Positions 44,048 through 53,270 of a DNA stretch of 64,000 nt are shown here, piece by piece. The first letter of the stretch is position 1; each line of letters begins with the position of its first letter. Source of the stretch: Acetomicrobium hydrogeniformans (GTDB taxonomy: Bacteria > Synergistota > Synergistia > Synergistales > JAFGMB01); NCBI GenBank assembly GCA_016841745.1, contig JAENYO010000001.1, forward strand, positions 246,799-310,798, written 5' to 3'. Both the position numbers and the translations under genes were made by a program. The notes under the pieces are model-generated. The model saw nothing but the letters and a program-made list of their open reading frames with translations. It searched no databases and was not told the origin of the DNA.

Positions 44048-45282
44048 GACTGCATCAACCTCCTTGTCTTTTCCCTACATTTTTCAAGCAGTTCTGCTTT
44101 GCTAACTACCTGTTTTGCATCCGACGACCTGTCAGTGATCAGCATCCTCTCCATGCAGGAAATACATGGATCAACACTGTTGATGATAAGGGGAGCATCT
44201 GCCAGTTCATTATTCCTGAACATAAGCGGCCAGGATACAGCATTGGCATAAGTAGGAGCACGGACTTTCCACCAGGTTACGTTCTCCTGTCCTCCTGTAA
44301 GTCTGACCACGTGAGTATCGTCTCCTCTTGGTGCTTCGATGGCACCCCAGCCCATTCCGTCAGCCTTTTTAAGGTGTGCAAGAAGTTTGGGCAGTTTGGG
44401 TTCCCACATTAGCGGACCTTCAGGAAGTCCATCCATTACATTTTCTATGATATCCAATGACTGGTAAACCTCCAGGACCCTGACGAGGAAACGGTCAAAG
44501 ACATCTCCATAAGCCTTGCCGTAATAGTCCTGGGGAACGATGGGTTTGATATCCATATCACCATAGGCTTCATAAGGTGCGGACCAGCGAAGGTCACAGC
44601 GAATACCGCTCGCCCTTGCAGTCGGACCAAGGGCACAGTACCTGATGGCCTCTTCGCGGGTAAGCACGCCCACTCCCCTCATCCTTGCCTTCGCTATTGG
44701 ATCTTCGGTTACTACATCATAAAAAGCATCAAACTCGTTGCGGTAGAAGCTGACCATTTCCCTTACAGTCTTGTCAACCTCAGAAGTTACATCCCACCTT
44801 ACTCCTCCAACCGTACCCATACCATAGTTCACTCTATTTCCGGTAAAGGCCTCCAAAACGTCCATTACTTTCTCTCTGAGAAGCATCCCCAAATGGAAAG
44901 CAGAATCGTAACCTATGGAGTAGCAGGCAACTCCGGCCCACAGAATGTGAGAATGGAGTCTTTCCAGCTCAAGTACCAATGCTCTTATGTACTGAGCCCT
45001 CGATGGAACGGGTATATCCGCGACATTCTCAACTGCCCTGACAAAGCAGGTCACGTGGGAGAAAGAACAGATGCCACATATTCTTTCAGAGAGAGATATA
45101 ACCTGGATCGGATTTCGATCTCTTGCCATAAACTCTATTCCCCTGTGAATAGCACCTGGCCTGATAGTTGCATTTACTATCTTTTCTCCATCAATGTCCA
45201 ACCAGGCAGTAATCGGTTCTTTCAATCCTACATGGACGGGGCCGATGGGGAGCTTATAAGTAGAAACATTCTCGCTAGCCAT
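44044..45282 (-). CDS. mbhL: Membrane-bound [NiFe] hydrogenase large subunit MbhL
   Basis: A 412-residue catalytic subunit producing H2 from reduced ferredoxin. Both nickel-binding pairs are present: C69-x2-C72 in SERICGICSFSH and C373-x2-C376 in DPCISCMERM. This separates it from Nuo/Mbs-type homologues, which lack them. The C-terminal extension after the second pair (about 36 residues) could be a maturation peptide or simply the family's tail; group 4 enzymes differ here. It lies 14 bp after mbhK. The neighbours match P. furiosus Mbh exactly in order. Confidence 0.96.
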   Translation of the reverse strand: MASENVSTYKLPIGPVHVGLKEPITAWLDIDGEKIVNATIRPGAIHRGIEFMARDRNPIQVISLSERICGICSFSHVTCFVRAVENVADIPVPSRAQYIRALVLELERLHSHILWAGVACYSIGYDSAFHLGMLLREKVMDVLEAFTGNRVNYGMGTVGGVRWDVTSEVDKTVREMVSFYRNEFDAFYDVVTEDPIAKARMRGVGVLTREEAIRYCALGPTARASGIRCDLRWSAPYEAYGDMDIKPIVPQDYYGKAYGDVFDRFLVRVLEVYQSLDIIENVMDGLPEGPLMWEPKLPKLLAHLKKADGMGWGAIEAPRGDDTHVVRLTGGQENVTWWKVRAPTYANAVSWPLMFRNNELADAPLIINSVDPCISCMERMLITDRSSDAKQVVSKAELLEKCREKTRRLMQS

Positions 45283-45296
45283 TAAATCACCCCACT

Positions 45297-45845
45297 CTAG
45301 GAAAGCTCCCTGACAACTTCAGGACCAGGTCCTGTTTCATCACGTCGCCAGGGTTTGATAGTCTGATCCCAGTCCTCTGGAAGAAAGACAAGGGCCTTGT
45401 TGGGAAGTCCGTCAAAATCTACACCAAGCATTTCACGGATCTCCCTTTCACTGTACTCAATGCCAGGTATTCTATCGAAAAGTGATGGCATTACGAGATC
45501 TTCCTTGGGTACAGCCACGCCAACCGTCATACCAAGCCTTTTTCCCTGTTCCGCAACTCTGAAGAGAGAAAAATGGTAGTAAAGGGTAACCACATCTCCA
45601 TCATCATTACCAGAAGTAATGTGAAAATGGAGGAAATCAAACTCGAAGAGCTGGTCAATGAGCTCAAGAAAACGTTCTCTCGTTATCGTCAGCCATACTT
45701 CATAGAACTGGGTTTCGTTCTTGATCCCCGCCTTCTGTTCTCTGAAGATATCTATAGATACATCTTTTTCGAACTTTTCCGTAATACAAGCTACTACTTC
45801 GTGGGGATCCTTGCTTTCTTTGACATAATCTTTACGACATGGCAT
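45297..45845 (-). CDS. mbhK: Hydrogenase subunit MbhK (NuoC/EchD family)
   Basis: A 182-residue soluble subunit corresponding to NuoC of complex I. Core motif LFDRIPGIEYSEREIREMLGVDFDGLPN plus the end WRRDETGPG. In complexes of this class it brackets the large subunit on the cytoplasmic face. It ends 14 bp before mbhL and overlaps the mbhJ stop by one base. Confidence 0.9.
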   Translation of the reverse strand: MPCRKDYVKESKDPHEVVACITEKFEKDVSIDIFREQKAGIKNETQFYEVWLTITRERFLELIDQLFEFDFLHFHITSGNDDGDVVTLYYHFSLFRVAEQGKRLGMTVGVAVPKEDLVMPSLFDRIPGIEYSEREIREMLGVDFDGLPNKALVFLPEDWDQTIKPWRRDETGPGPEVVRELS

Positions 45846-46336
45846 TATTCAGCACCAGCCTTTACAACAGCGGGAGCTTCAGCTGCACCCTGGAGAAGCT
45901 GCTTTTTCATTTCTTCAAGCTTCAGGACCGCCTTAGCCGCACCTTCAATTATTGCCTCCGGTCTTGGAGGGCAACCATGGACATAAACATCGACAGGTAT
46001 GACGTTATCTACTGGACCAACCAGATTGTATGATTTGTAAAAAACGTCACCCGAGCAACCACAGTTACCGATCACCATTACAACCTTGGGATCAGGTATC
46101 TGGGCATATATCCTTTCAAGTTTCGGTTTCATAAAACGGGTAACTGGTCCTGTAACTAGCAGAACATCTGCATGTTTGGGTGTTCCTACCAGTTTCATCC
46201 CGAAGCGCTCAATATCATATCTGGGGCTTATAGTTGCAACTATTTCAATATCGCAACCATTACAAGAGCCGGAATTACAGGCGAAGACCCAGAGGGATTT
46301 CGGTAATACTTCGAGGTATTTTTCCAGTTTCATCAT
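45845..46336 (-). CDS. mbhJ: Hydrogenase small subunit MbhJ (NuoB/EchC family)
   Basis: A 163-residue [4Fe-4S] subunit carrying the proximal cluster. The four ligands read as C25, C28 (GSCNGCDIE), C92 (IGNCGCSGD) and C122 (HGCPPRPE), the NuoB arrangement. It transfers electrons from MbhN to the Ni-Fe site. Lies 12 bp after mbhI. Confidence 0.93.
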   Translation of the reverse strand: MMKLEKYLEVLPKSLWVFACNSGSCNGCDIEIVATISPRYDIERFGMKLVGTPKHADVLLVTGPVTRFMKPKLERIYAQIPDPKVVMVIGNCGCSGDVFYKSYNLVGPVDNVIPVDVYVHGCPPRPEAIIEGAAKAVLKLEEMKKQLLQGAAEAPAVVKAGAE

Positions 46337-46348
46337 ATTTTCACCCTC

Positions 46349-46690
46349 CTAAAGAAGTACGATCAACGCTGTAATTATGGCTATGGACAGAACAAAATAT
46401 CCTAAATAATCCTGAGCCAACCCATTGTGAACGGAAAGCATAACGTCGTAATATGGACGGAACACCTTAATAAAACCCCAATAGGCTGAATCTGCAGGAA
46501 CTGAAATATCCTGGCCATCTTCCGGAACATCATTACCAGAGAAATAAATCTCATCCTGATAAGTCCCCTCTTTGTAATCCTGACGTCCGCTGTTCCGGAG
46601 CCAGAGAGTGAAGAAGGAAGCAATGGCCAGGAAAATAAGCCATGAGTAGACATCCCAGTATCCAAAACCGGTAACTACTTTAGTCCACAT
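46349..46690 (-). CDS. mbhI: Hydrogenase membrane subunit MbhI
   Basis: A 113-residue protein with two hydrophobic segments: VYSWLIFLAIASFFTLWL near the N-terminus and DYLGYFVLSIAIITALIVLL at the end. In archaeal Mbh this small subunit bridges the antiporter and hydrogenase modules. Identified mainly by position and topology. Confidence 0.75.
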   Translation of the reverse strand: MWTKVVTGFGYWDVYSWLIFLAIASFFTLWLRNSGRQDYKEGTYQDEIYFSGNDVPEDGQDISVPADSAYWGFIKVFRPYYDVMLSVHNGLAQDYLGYFVLSIAIITALIVLL

Positions 46691-48255
46691 CAGAAGGCAC
46701 CTCCCATGATGGCAGCAATATAGCCAGCCTGATCAACAAGCGCCTTAGCAGCCGGCTCTACAAGATGAGAAAGGGCCCATGTCGGGAAGAATGTCAGCAA
46801 AAGAACTGCGACCGTAAGTATCCCCATTCCTACAAGCATGGTGGCAGGAACTTTTTTGACATCCGCCATCCGGTCCTGTTCAGGACCCAGGAAAGCAGTC
46901 TGGAAAACCTTCACAAAGGAAGCCAGAGTCAATATGGAAGTTACAAGGGCCACGACTGTCAGCAGGGGATGCACTGCAAAACTGGACTGGTAAATCAGCA
47001 GTTTTGAGGCAAATCCATTCATAGGAGGAAGTCCTGCGATGGCTGCTGCAGCAACAACGAACATGAATGCTGTCCATGGCGATTTTCTGACCAGCCCTCC
47101 CATTTTATTGAGATCCCGGGTTCCCGTCATGTAGTAAAGAGTACCTGCTGTAAGGAAAAGAAGTCCCTTATACATGGCATGGTTGAAGATGTGGAAAACT
47201 CCACCCTTCAATGCCGTAAAACCATACTCTGCAAGGGCCTGTGAATTTCCAAGCGCAAGGAGACCTACGCCTACACCCAGAAGCATGTAACCCGTCTGGG
47301 ATACGGCGTGATAAGCCATCAAACGTTTGACCTCATGCTGAATAACAGCCATGGATACTGCAATGAACATGGACAGCAATCCGAATATTATGAGTATCCA
47401 GGCTACGACCTTGTTTGACATGGCCAATCCGTAAATTGAGAAACAGACTCTGAAAAGTCCATAAAGGGATGCCTGGCTGACAGTTACAAGAAGGCAACTG
47501 ACACTAGCAGGGGCTTCACCATATGCATCAGGGATCCAGAGGTACATGGGAAAGGCTCCGCATTTAAGGGCAAGGGCCGATATCAGGAAAGCAAGGGCGA
47601 CCTTTTCGACAATACCCATGTGGATCAGGCTTCCTATAGCGGCCATGTTGAGAACGTTATATCTTCCATACAGGAATCCTATGGCAACAAGAACAAGCAT
47701 GGCTGCCAGCTGAGAAAGAAGCATGTATTTAAAACTTGCCTCTATTGCCTGTGGTCTGTCCCTCCAGAATGCCACAAGACCATAAGAAGCTACGGAAGCG
47801 ATCTCAAGGAAAACGAAGAAATTGAACAGGTCTCCGGTAATCATCATTCCGAGCATTCCAACGGTCAGGAGGAGATAAAGAGAAACGAACCGGGAAAGAC
47901 CTGTGAAACGGTCCATGAAGCTCAAGGAGAACCAGGCTCCAGCAAGGGAAGTTATAGACCCGGCTAACGCCATAAAAGCGCTTAGGGCATCAACTTCAAG
48001 GATTATCCTTACCGGTAACTTCATTCCGGATGGAAGGCTCAGGGCAAACTGCTCTGCTCCCATTACATAGACCTGTATGCCATTGACGGATACCTGGTGC
48101 CAAAGGGCCAGGGCAATGAGAAATACAGATGATGATATGACTATAAACCATGCATTTCTGAGGGTCTTGCCCCCCATATTAAATACTGGTGTAGCAAAAG
48201 CTCCAAGCAGTGGAACGGCAAGGAGGAGTGCGGGTAAATGAGCGTGCCAGTTCAT
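46690..48255 (-). CDS. mbhH: Antiporter-like subunit MbhH (MnhD/NuoN family)
   Basis: A 521-residue, about 14-TM protein of the proton-conducting antiporter family. KGGVFHIFNHAMYKGLLFLTAGTL includes the conserved Lys/His, EVDALSAFMALAGSITSLAGAWFS has the conserved Glu, and GLPPMNGFASKLLIYQSS is the family's signature. It is the only such subunit in the operon, as in hydrogenase-type Mbh complexes; the related sulfane reductase Mbs/Mbx has two. Confidence 0.93.
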   Translation of the reverse strand: MNWHAHLPALLLAVPLLGAFATPVFNMGGKTLRNAWFIVISSSVFLIALALWHQVSVNGIQVYVMGAEQFALSLPSGMKLPVRIILEVDALSAFMALAGSITSLAGAWFSLSFMDRFTGLSRFVSLYLLLTVGMLGMMITGDLFNFFVFLEIASVASYGLVAFWRDRPQAIEASFKYMLLSQLAAMLVLVAIGFLYGRYNVLNMAAIGSLIHMGIVEKVALAFLISALALKCGAFPMYLWIPDAYGEAPASVSCLLVTVSQASLYGLFRVCFSIYGLAMSNKVVAWILIIFGLLSMFIAVSMAVIQHEVKRLMAYHAVSQTGYMLLGVGVGLLALGNSQALAEYGFTALKGGVFHIFNHAMYKGLLFLTAGTLYYMTGTRDLNKMGGLVRKSPWTAFMFVVAAAAIAGLPPMNGFASKLLIYQSSFAVHPLLTVVALVTSILTLASFVKVFQTAFLGPEQDRMADVKKVPATMLVGMGILTVAVLLLTFFPTWALSHLVEPAAKALVDQAGYIAAIMGGAF

Positions 48256-48602
48256 CCTCTTAACCTCCTTAACTCATCCACATTAAGCGTTCCGTAATGC
48301 TTGTAAATCAGCATTATAACGGAAAGCATCAAGGCTGAGGTTGCAAGGGCTATGACAATGGCTGTCAGTGTGAGTGCCTGTGGTGTAGGCATAACCATTA
48401 CATCCACATCACCCGAGAGAAAATACACAGGAATGTCACCACTTAATCTGTAACCCAACGTAATAAGCAACATGTTGACAGCTGATTCAATTATGCTGAT
48501 ACCAATTGCAATTTTGATCAGATTCTTTTCCCTGAGGATTGCTAGAACTCCCATAAGAAAAAGGATTCCGACCACAAGGAAGGGCATATTACCTACTGTC
48601 AT
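48252..48602 (-). CDS. mbhG: Antiporter subunit MbhG (MnhC/NuoK family)
   Basis: 116 residues, three TM helices, NuoK-like with IAIGISIIESAVNMLLITLGYR and the conserved Glu in IIES, then LTLTAIVIALATSALMLS. Overlaps mbhF and mbhH on either side. Confidence 0.9.
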   Translation of the reverse strand: MTVGNMPFLVVGILFLMGVLAILREKNLIKIAIGISIIESAVNMLLITLGYRLSGDIPVYFLSGDVDVMVMPTPQALTLTAIVIALATSALMLSVIMLIYKHYGTLNVDELRRLRG

Positions 48603-49077
48603 GGCCTGTTTCCCCTCCCATCTCTATCAAGTTGAACATACGGGTCCCCTTGAACATGTAAAGCAGGATCAGAGTCAGACCACCTGTAACTTCGATACCT
48701 ACAGCTATATCCATAAGAGCGATTGTCCCTGAAGGAGGAATTATCCCGTGAGCTCCGCCAGCAAGGGCTACAGCCTCTGGCACAGCAAGAAAATTGTAAA
48801 AGAAAGAATTGGCCATTCCTGAGAATCCAAAAAGAAGGAAAAGAAGCAGACCAACTATCAGAAGTCCATTATAGAAACTGAACTTTACCCAGGAAAGGAC
48901 CTTCTCCCCTCCGTAGGCCACCAGCAGAAGGGCCATGAATGTAGCAACTATGGCTCCACCCTGGAATCCACCACCGGGAGTAACATCCCCATGTATTATC
49001 ACGTAGGATCCGAAAACTACCATGAACCATGCAAACATATCACAGCAAGTTCTAACAACAATAGAAAGAGGTTTCAT
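48589..49077 (-). CDS. mbhF: Antiporter subunit MbhF (MnhB family)
   Basis: 162 residues with four hydrophobic segments and the MnhB signature HGDVTPGGGFQGGAIVA, followed by MDIAVGIEVTGGLTLIL. Part of the Mrp-type Na+/H+ antiporter module. Overlaps mbhG. Confidence 0.9.
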   Translation of the reverse strand: MKPLSIVVRTCCDMFAWFMVVFGSYVIIHGDVTPGGGFQGGAIVATFMALLLVAYGGEKVLSWVKFSFYNGLLIVGLLLFLLFGFSGMANSFFYNFLAVPEAVALAGGAHGIIPPSGTIALMDIAVGIEVTGGLTLILLYMFKGTRMFNLIEMGGETGHDSR

Positions 49078-49346
49078 TATTTCTTAGCCCCCTCTCTGAA
49101 GAGTGCCAACACAGAACAGACAGCAGTAAATAGCACTGCAGCCTCGCCAATGGTGTCAAAACCTCGATAATCGAACACTATGGAAGTAACCACATTTTCA
49201 GAGGAACGATCCTCCAGGGCATGGTGAAGGAAATATTCATCCATAGGCACATTTCCAGGCTCCCCGAAGGGATGTATGCTATCAAGGGCACCAAGCATTA
49301 ATCCGCCAAAAACAAGAGCAGCTATTATGAAGATAGTTTTTCTCAC
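49077..49346 (-). CDS. mbhE: Antiporter subunit MbhE
   Basis: 89 residues. One N-terminal hydrophobic segment and a C-terminal one (GFDTIGEAAVLFTAVCSVLALFR), which corresponds to the C-terminal extension of MnhA/MrpA. Named from position, size and the GEAAVLF motif. Confidence 0.82.
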   Translation of the reverse strand: MRKTIFIIAALVFGGLMLGALDSIHPFGEPGNVPMDEYFLHHALEDRSSENVVTSIVFDYRGFDTIGEAAVLFTAVCSVLALFREGAKK

Positions 49347-49606
49347 CGCAGGCCACCCCCGTTACCTTTTTTGAGCCTTCCACAGGCTCTTAAAGCAATA
49401 AGATAGATAGCAGTGCTCAGGCCTGCCCCTATAGCTGCTTCAGCTATAGCGACATCAGGTGCCTGAAGTATGTAGAACTCCAGGGACAGAACTAGGCTGA
49501 AAGCAGCCAGAGCAAGGATAGATGAAAGAAGATCTCGGAACCAGATAGCATAAAAGGCGGAAATAATCAGTACCAACAGTACAAACAGGTGTAAATATTC
49601 CGTCAT
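49343..49606 (-). CDS. mbhD: Antiporter subunit MbhD
   Basis: 87 residues, three hydrophobic helices, APDVAIAEAAIGAGLSTAIYLIAL is the DUF4040 signature found in MbhD and MrpA. Overlaps mbhE by four bases. Confidence 0.87.
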   Translation of the reverse strand: MTEYLHLFVLLVLIISAFYAIWFRDLLSSILALAAFSLVLSLEFYILQAPDVAIAEAAIGAGLSTAIYLIALRACGRLKKGNGGGLR

Positions 49607-49974
49607 TCCTTAACACCACCTTTTCTTGCTTTCTCTACCAGTCTGTCTACGACTGCAAATTTGGGGGAAACCCCGCTACGATGAGCAGCCCTTGCAATCG
49701 CATGGGCGCTTGTTGCATTGGTAATAAGAAGCGCAAATACCGCTATCAGCGTATGAATTATCAGGACCAGAAATCTTCCTTCGCCCAGGGATACATATTT
49801 TGAAATAGCAAAAGCTATAACAGCAAGGGATGTAAAGATAGAACCGAAGGTGGTACATTTTGTCGCACCATGCATACGAGTGTACACATCAGGAAACCTG
49901 AAAAGGGAAAAAGCGCCAAGGGTATTAAATACAAGACCTATTCCAAGCAGGATAGCTACAAAAAATATTTCCAT
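49603..49974 (-). CDS. mbhC: Antiporter subunit MbhC (MnhG family)
   Basis: About 123 residues from the ATG at 49974, which follows GGAGGG and starts MEIFFVAILLGIGLVFNTLG; the longer reading to 50040 would run inside mbhB. MnhG signature LFRFPDVYTRMHGATKCTTFG. Three TM helices. Confidence 0.9.
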   Translation of the reverse strand: MEIFFVAILLGIGLVFNTLGAFSLFRFPDVYTRMHGATKCTTFGSIFTSLAVIAFAISKYVSLGEGRFLVLIIHTLIAVFALLITNATSAHAIARAAHRSGVSPKFAVVDRLVEKARKGGVKE

Positions 49975-49978
49975 GGTC

Positions 49979-50239
49979 TTACATCCCTCCCTCAATGTAG
50001 CGCGCAATAAAGATAGTCCCGACAAATGATAATGCTGCATAAACTATCGCAACGTCGATCATAACGACAGAATCATTTATCACTCCAACAATTATCATAG
50101 CGGCTACTACAAGAGTATTCAGGGAATCAAGAGCTACAGCCCTGTCAGGTTTTGTAGGACCAGCGATCAGCCTGAAGGATATCACAAAAACAAGAATCCC
50201 TAGAATGGCCGCTGCCCCGATGAAAAGCTGGATACTCAT
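49979..50239 (-). CDS. mbhB: Antiporter subunit MbhB (MnhF family)
   Basis: About 86 residues from the ATG at 50239 (MSIQLFIGAAAIL), with SD GGAGG and an ATGA overlap with the mbhA stop. MnhF signature IAGPTKPDRAVALDSLNTL. Three TM helices. Confidence 0.9.
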   Translation of the reverse strand: MSIQLFIGAAAILGILVFVISFRLIAGPTKPDRAVALDSLNTLVVAAMIIVGVINDSVVMIDVAIVYAALSFVGTIFIARYIEGGM

Positions 50240-50727
50240 TCCGCCAACCTCCTTGCCCACTTGGCAAATGGGCCGTAAACATCTTCTTCGCTGGGAGAAA
50301 CATCCTTGACATATATCCAGTGAATGTAGAAGGAACCGTCCTCTTCATCTACATCAACCGTGATAGTACCAGGTGTCAGGGTAATTGAATCTGCCAGGAT
50401 TGTCATAGCAAGACCGTTTTTCAACCCAGGATTAAGCTTGACAATACCAGGTCTGATGTCACCTGTGATAACACGCATGGCAACATCGAGATTAGCCTTG
50501 ATCAGTCCAAGGGCAAAAGGACCAAAGAGATAATAGATAAAACCTATCCATCTCATAGGGTTAAGTCCTTCGAGCCCCAAGCGCTTTCCAGAAGTCCAGG
50601 TACGGGCCGCATATGCAAGCACTAGTCCCAGAAGAGCTCCTATAACTATCTCTACGGAACTAATGCCACCTCCGCCCGACCAGACTAAAAGAAGGTAAAG
50701 GATCAAGGAGAGGAAAAAAATGACCAC
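50236..50727 (-). CDS. mbhA: Antiporter subunit MbhA (MnhE family)
   Basis: About 163 residues. The GTG at 50727 is preferred because GGGAGG lies 6 bases upstream; the GTG at 50736 overlaps that SD. MnhE signature NPGLKNGLAMTILADSITLTPGT and DGSFYIHWI. First gene of the fourteen-gene mbh operon. Confidence 0.9.
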   Translation of the reverse strand: MVIFFLSLILYLLLVWSGGGGISSVEIVIGALLGLVLAYAARTWTSGKRLGLEGLNPMRWIGFIYYLFGPFALGLIKANLDVAMRVITGDIRPGIVKLNPGLKNGLAMTILADSITLTPGTITVDVDEEDGSFYIHWIYVKDVSPSEEDVYGPFAKWARRLAE

Positions 50728-50793
50728 ACAATGCACCTCCCATCATAATATTAACTCCGTGTGTAGAAGGAACTGAACACACATTTAGAATAC

Positions 50794-50823
50794 ATTATAC
50801 ACACTGCTCTTATACTTTGTAAA
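50794..50823 (-). promoter_or_regulatory. Putative promoter of the mbh operon
   Basis: On the minus strand TTTACA, an 18-bp gap and TATAAT, about 67 bp before mbhA. TGTGTG motifs flank the -10 (TGTGTATAATG and TGTGTGTTCAG), which may be an operator; no regulator is adjacent. Confidence 0.6.
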
Positions 50824-50902
50824 AATAGTTAAAATAGTAACAATGAAATTATAAAAGAGATATTTTGACATATTTTTGCGATCTTTCAGTCTCATTTATT
50901 TT

Positions 50903-51340
50903 TTAAATGGAAGAGACAATTTCCGCCTCCATACCGGAACTTATTACCCCTCCCTTCTGAACAGCAAGGAAGTATCCGCAATAAGGCAGGAGACACCATC
51001 CCATGTAGTCATAAGAATGGGGTTCTTCCGGACGTTTGCCCTTTTCGATCACTTTGAGAATTACATCTCCTATCCTGATCAGGGTGCCTATCTCAAGAGG
51101 ATCGGGGGAAAGACCCTGGACCAGGAGGTTTTCTGCAAGTGATCCCGGGGGGAACTTTATGCCTGCTTTCAATTCTGCTTTTTCTACATCTTCGCTCAAC
51201 AGAAGGCTAACTTCCCTATCAGAAAAACCGAAATGCGAATCTCCTTCTACCCCTCCATTTTCCACAAACAAGGCTCCCGGAACAGGTATTTTAGGCTGAT
51301 TTCGCTGTTGACTGATACATATAGCTAAAACTTTTCCCAT
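50903..51340 (-). CDS. MOSC-domain protein
   Basis: About 145 residues from the ATG at 51340 (SD GGAGG 9 bases upstream); the longer reading to 51388 has a poor start. MOSC fold marks: NGGVEGDSHFG, REVSLLL, PGSLAENLLVQG and IGTLIRIGDVILKV. MOSC proteins bind molybdenum cofactor or handle sulfur; these short ones are often near molybdopterin genes, none of which are here. The catalytic Cys position is not certain. Monocistronic. Confidence 0.85.
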   Translation of the reverse strand: MGKVLAICISQQRNQPKIPVPGALFVENGGVEGDSHFGFSDREVSLLLSEDVEKAELKAGIKFPPGSLAENLLVQGLSPDPLEIGTLIRIGDVILKVIEKGKRPEEPHSYDYMGWCLLPYCGYFLAVQKGGVISSGMEAEIVSSI

Positions 51341-51622
51341 GGTAGAGGACCTCCTGAAAAATGGAAGAACTGATAATGAGGAGAACATTTCGAATATAAC
51401 AACTAAATTAGGGAAACGAAATGTCGCAGGTCACTAGGAAATTTTAGCAGAACCATTGCTAGAAGTCCCGATATTTCTGTATTTCATTACATTTCTTTCT
51501 TAAGGAATGGATAGTTGGCTGGAATTATGTTAGATTTGTCGGGCTTGTCCGGAGCCGAAGCTATTGGCCCTGGAATTTCCAGGTTCAGATTCTGATTATC
51601 TAACGACAGGAAGTGTCTTTAC

Positions 51623-52546
51623 ATGAATAGATTCCACAACAGGGTCCTTTTCGCTGACAGTGCACTGCTTATAGTTGCCTTATTCTGGGGACTGGGCTTT
51701 GTAGCGATGAAAGATGGACTTGATTCTTTTCCCATTTTCTGGCTAACAGCTGTTCGTTTCGGATCGGCATTTGCTATTATGCTGGCCCTGTTCTGGAGTA
51801 AGATTATTGACATAAAATACAGGGAAATTAAAGCAGGTACTATCATTGGAATATTTCTTTTTATGGGTTTTGTCACGCAGACTCTGGCCTTAAAATACAC
51901 GACTGTTGGCAAGGTAGCTTTTTTAACCACGATCTATGTTATCATGGTTCCCTTTATATCCTGGATATTCTTGAAAAAACACCCAGGGATAACTGCATTT
52001 ATTGCATCCCTGATCTGTCTTGCTGGAATGGGTCTTTTAACACAGGACTCTGGCTTTTCCGCAGGAACAGGTGAATTTCTGACTCTGACATGCGCCGTTT
52101 TTTTTGCTATTCACCTTCTTCTGATAGAACACTTTGTAAAACAGATGGATCCTGTTTTAATCGCTGCAGTTCAGATAGGTGTGGTTGCATTATGCAGTCT
52201 CTTGGCAGCAATGGCAATTGAAACCTGGCCTTCACAGATTTCATCTTGTTCACTATGGAGTATAGGCTTTTCTTCTATTTTTTGTACAGTTCTTGCCTTT
52301 CTCATACAGACAACTGCACAGAAGTTCACACCCTCAACCCATACTGCTATAATTCTGAGCCTGGAATCTGTTTTCGGTGCAATTTTCGGGATTATTTTAC
52401 TGGGAGATCCTTTCACAATAAAAATAACAGCTGGTTTTCTCCTGATCCTGATCGCCGTGTTAATTACAGAATTAATGCCCTACCTGAAAAATATTACTCT
52501 CCGATCAAAAGGTAATTCTTCAACTGCTATCCTGAAACAGGAATAA
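51623..52546 (+). CDS. EamA-family permease
   Basis: A 307-residue inner-membrane transporter with about ten hydrophobic segments. It begins DSALLIVALFWGLGFVAMKDGLDS and has ALKYTTVGKVAFLTTIYVIMVPFISWIFLKKHP in repeat one and ILSLESVFGAIFGIILLGDP at the end of repeat two. Third EamA protein in the window. Substrate unknown. A clear terminator follows. Confidence 0.88.
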   Translation: MNRFHNRVLFADSALLIVALFWGLGFVAMKDGLDSFPIFWLTAVRFGSAFAIMLALFWSKIIDIKYREIKAGTIIGIFLFMGFVTQTLALKYTTVGKVAFLTTIYVIMVPFISWIFLKKHPGITAFIASLICLAGMGLLTQDSGFSAGTGEFLTLTCAVFFAIHLLLIEHFVKQMDPVLIAAVQIGVVALCSLLAAMAIETWPSQISSCSLWSIGFSSIFCTVLAFLIQTTAQKFTPSTHTAIILSLESVFGAIFGIILLGDPFTIKITAGFLLILIAVLITELMPYLKNITLRSKGNSSTAILKQE

Positions 52547-52548
52547 AA

Positions 52549-52580
52549 AAGTCCCGGCACTTTTGTGAGAGCCGGGACTT
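52549..52580 (+). terminator. Terminator of the EamA gene
   Basis: A 10-bp perfect stem AAGTCCCGGC / GCCGGGACTT with a 12-nt loop; A-rich before, T-containing after. It may also serve the converging membrane-protein gene at 52619. Confidence 0.85.
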
Positions 52581-52618
52581 GATATATATAGACTATCGAT
52601 TGAAAATAACCCGAAATA

Positions 52619-53011
52619 TCAGACCAGGAACATGGTTATGTAAAGGAAGAGCGATACTGACCAGAGTGTAACACTCATCAGGATCATCTTTGCCCTGTTG
52701 AGGTAACATAACTCTTTCTCTGTATTGAATCTGCTTATTATGCCACTTTCAATGATCGAAGTTCCTAAAATCCATACAACAGCAAGAAGGAAAAACTTGA
52801 AGATGCTGACAAAATAATAAGAGCTGTCAATGTAGGCAAAAGCCACTACAAACTGTGAAACCAGCAGAAAACCAATAAGCCATCTCAAGGGACGTATATT
52901 TTTATTTGTAAGTTCCATATTCAGAAGACTGTAAGGATTAACTAAATACCTGCAACAATTGTGAGCCCCAGTAGAGATGTTCTGTTTGATAGCAATATCT
53001 TCCATATCCAT
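52619..53011 (-). CDS. Small membrane protein of unknown function
   Basis: About 130 residues starting MDMEDIAIKQNIS after GAAGGGGAA. Three hydrophobic segments: WLIGFLLVSQFVVAFAY, FFLLAVVWILGTSII and MILMSVTLWSVSLFLYITMFLV. A soluble N-terminal stretch of about 40 residues precedes them. No family recognised. Monocistronic. Confidence 0.65.
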   Translation of the reverse strand: MDMEDIAIKQNISTGAHNCCRYLVNPYSLLNMELTNKNIRPLRWLIGFLLVSQFVVAFAYIDSSYYFVSIFKFFLLAVVWILGTSIIESGIISRFNTEKELCYLNRAKMILMSVTLWSVSLFLYITMFLV

Positions 53012-53181
53012 TTCCCCTTCTTTTAAAATTGGGATACCTGCAAAAACCAGTACAAAAAACACACTGTAGGATGCATCTCATCCTATCTTAGTTATAATAC
53101 CACTTCTTTTCCCTTCAATTCCCTCTATCTGAAAAAAACACAGCAATAATATAAATTCTTTACAGAATTTGCATTATTCGG

Positions 53182-53225
53182 AAAACAGGAAGGGGCTCAC
53201 CGATAAACCTGTGAGCTCCTTCCTG
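53182..53225 (-). terminator. Terminator after the small coiled-coil gene
   Basis: A 15-bp stem with one mismatch (CAGGAAGG-GCTCAC / GTGAGC-CCTTCCTG) followed by T4 on the minus strand, 46 bp past the stop at 53271. Confidence 0.85.
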
Positions 53226-53270
53226 TGAAAAACACTAGAAGAATATATAAACATCCGGAATTGATCATAT

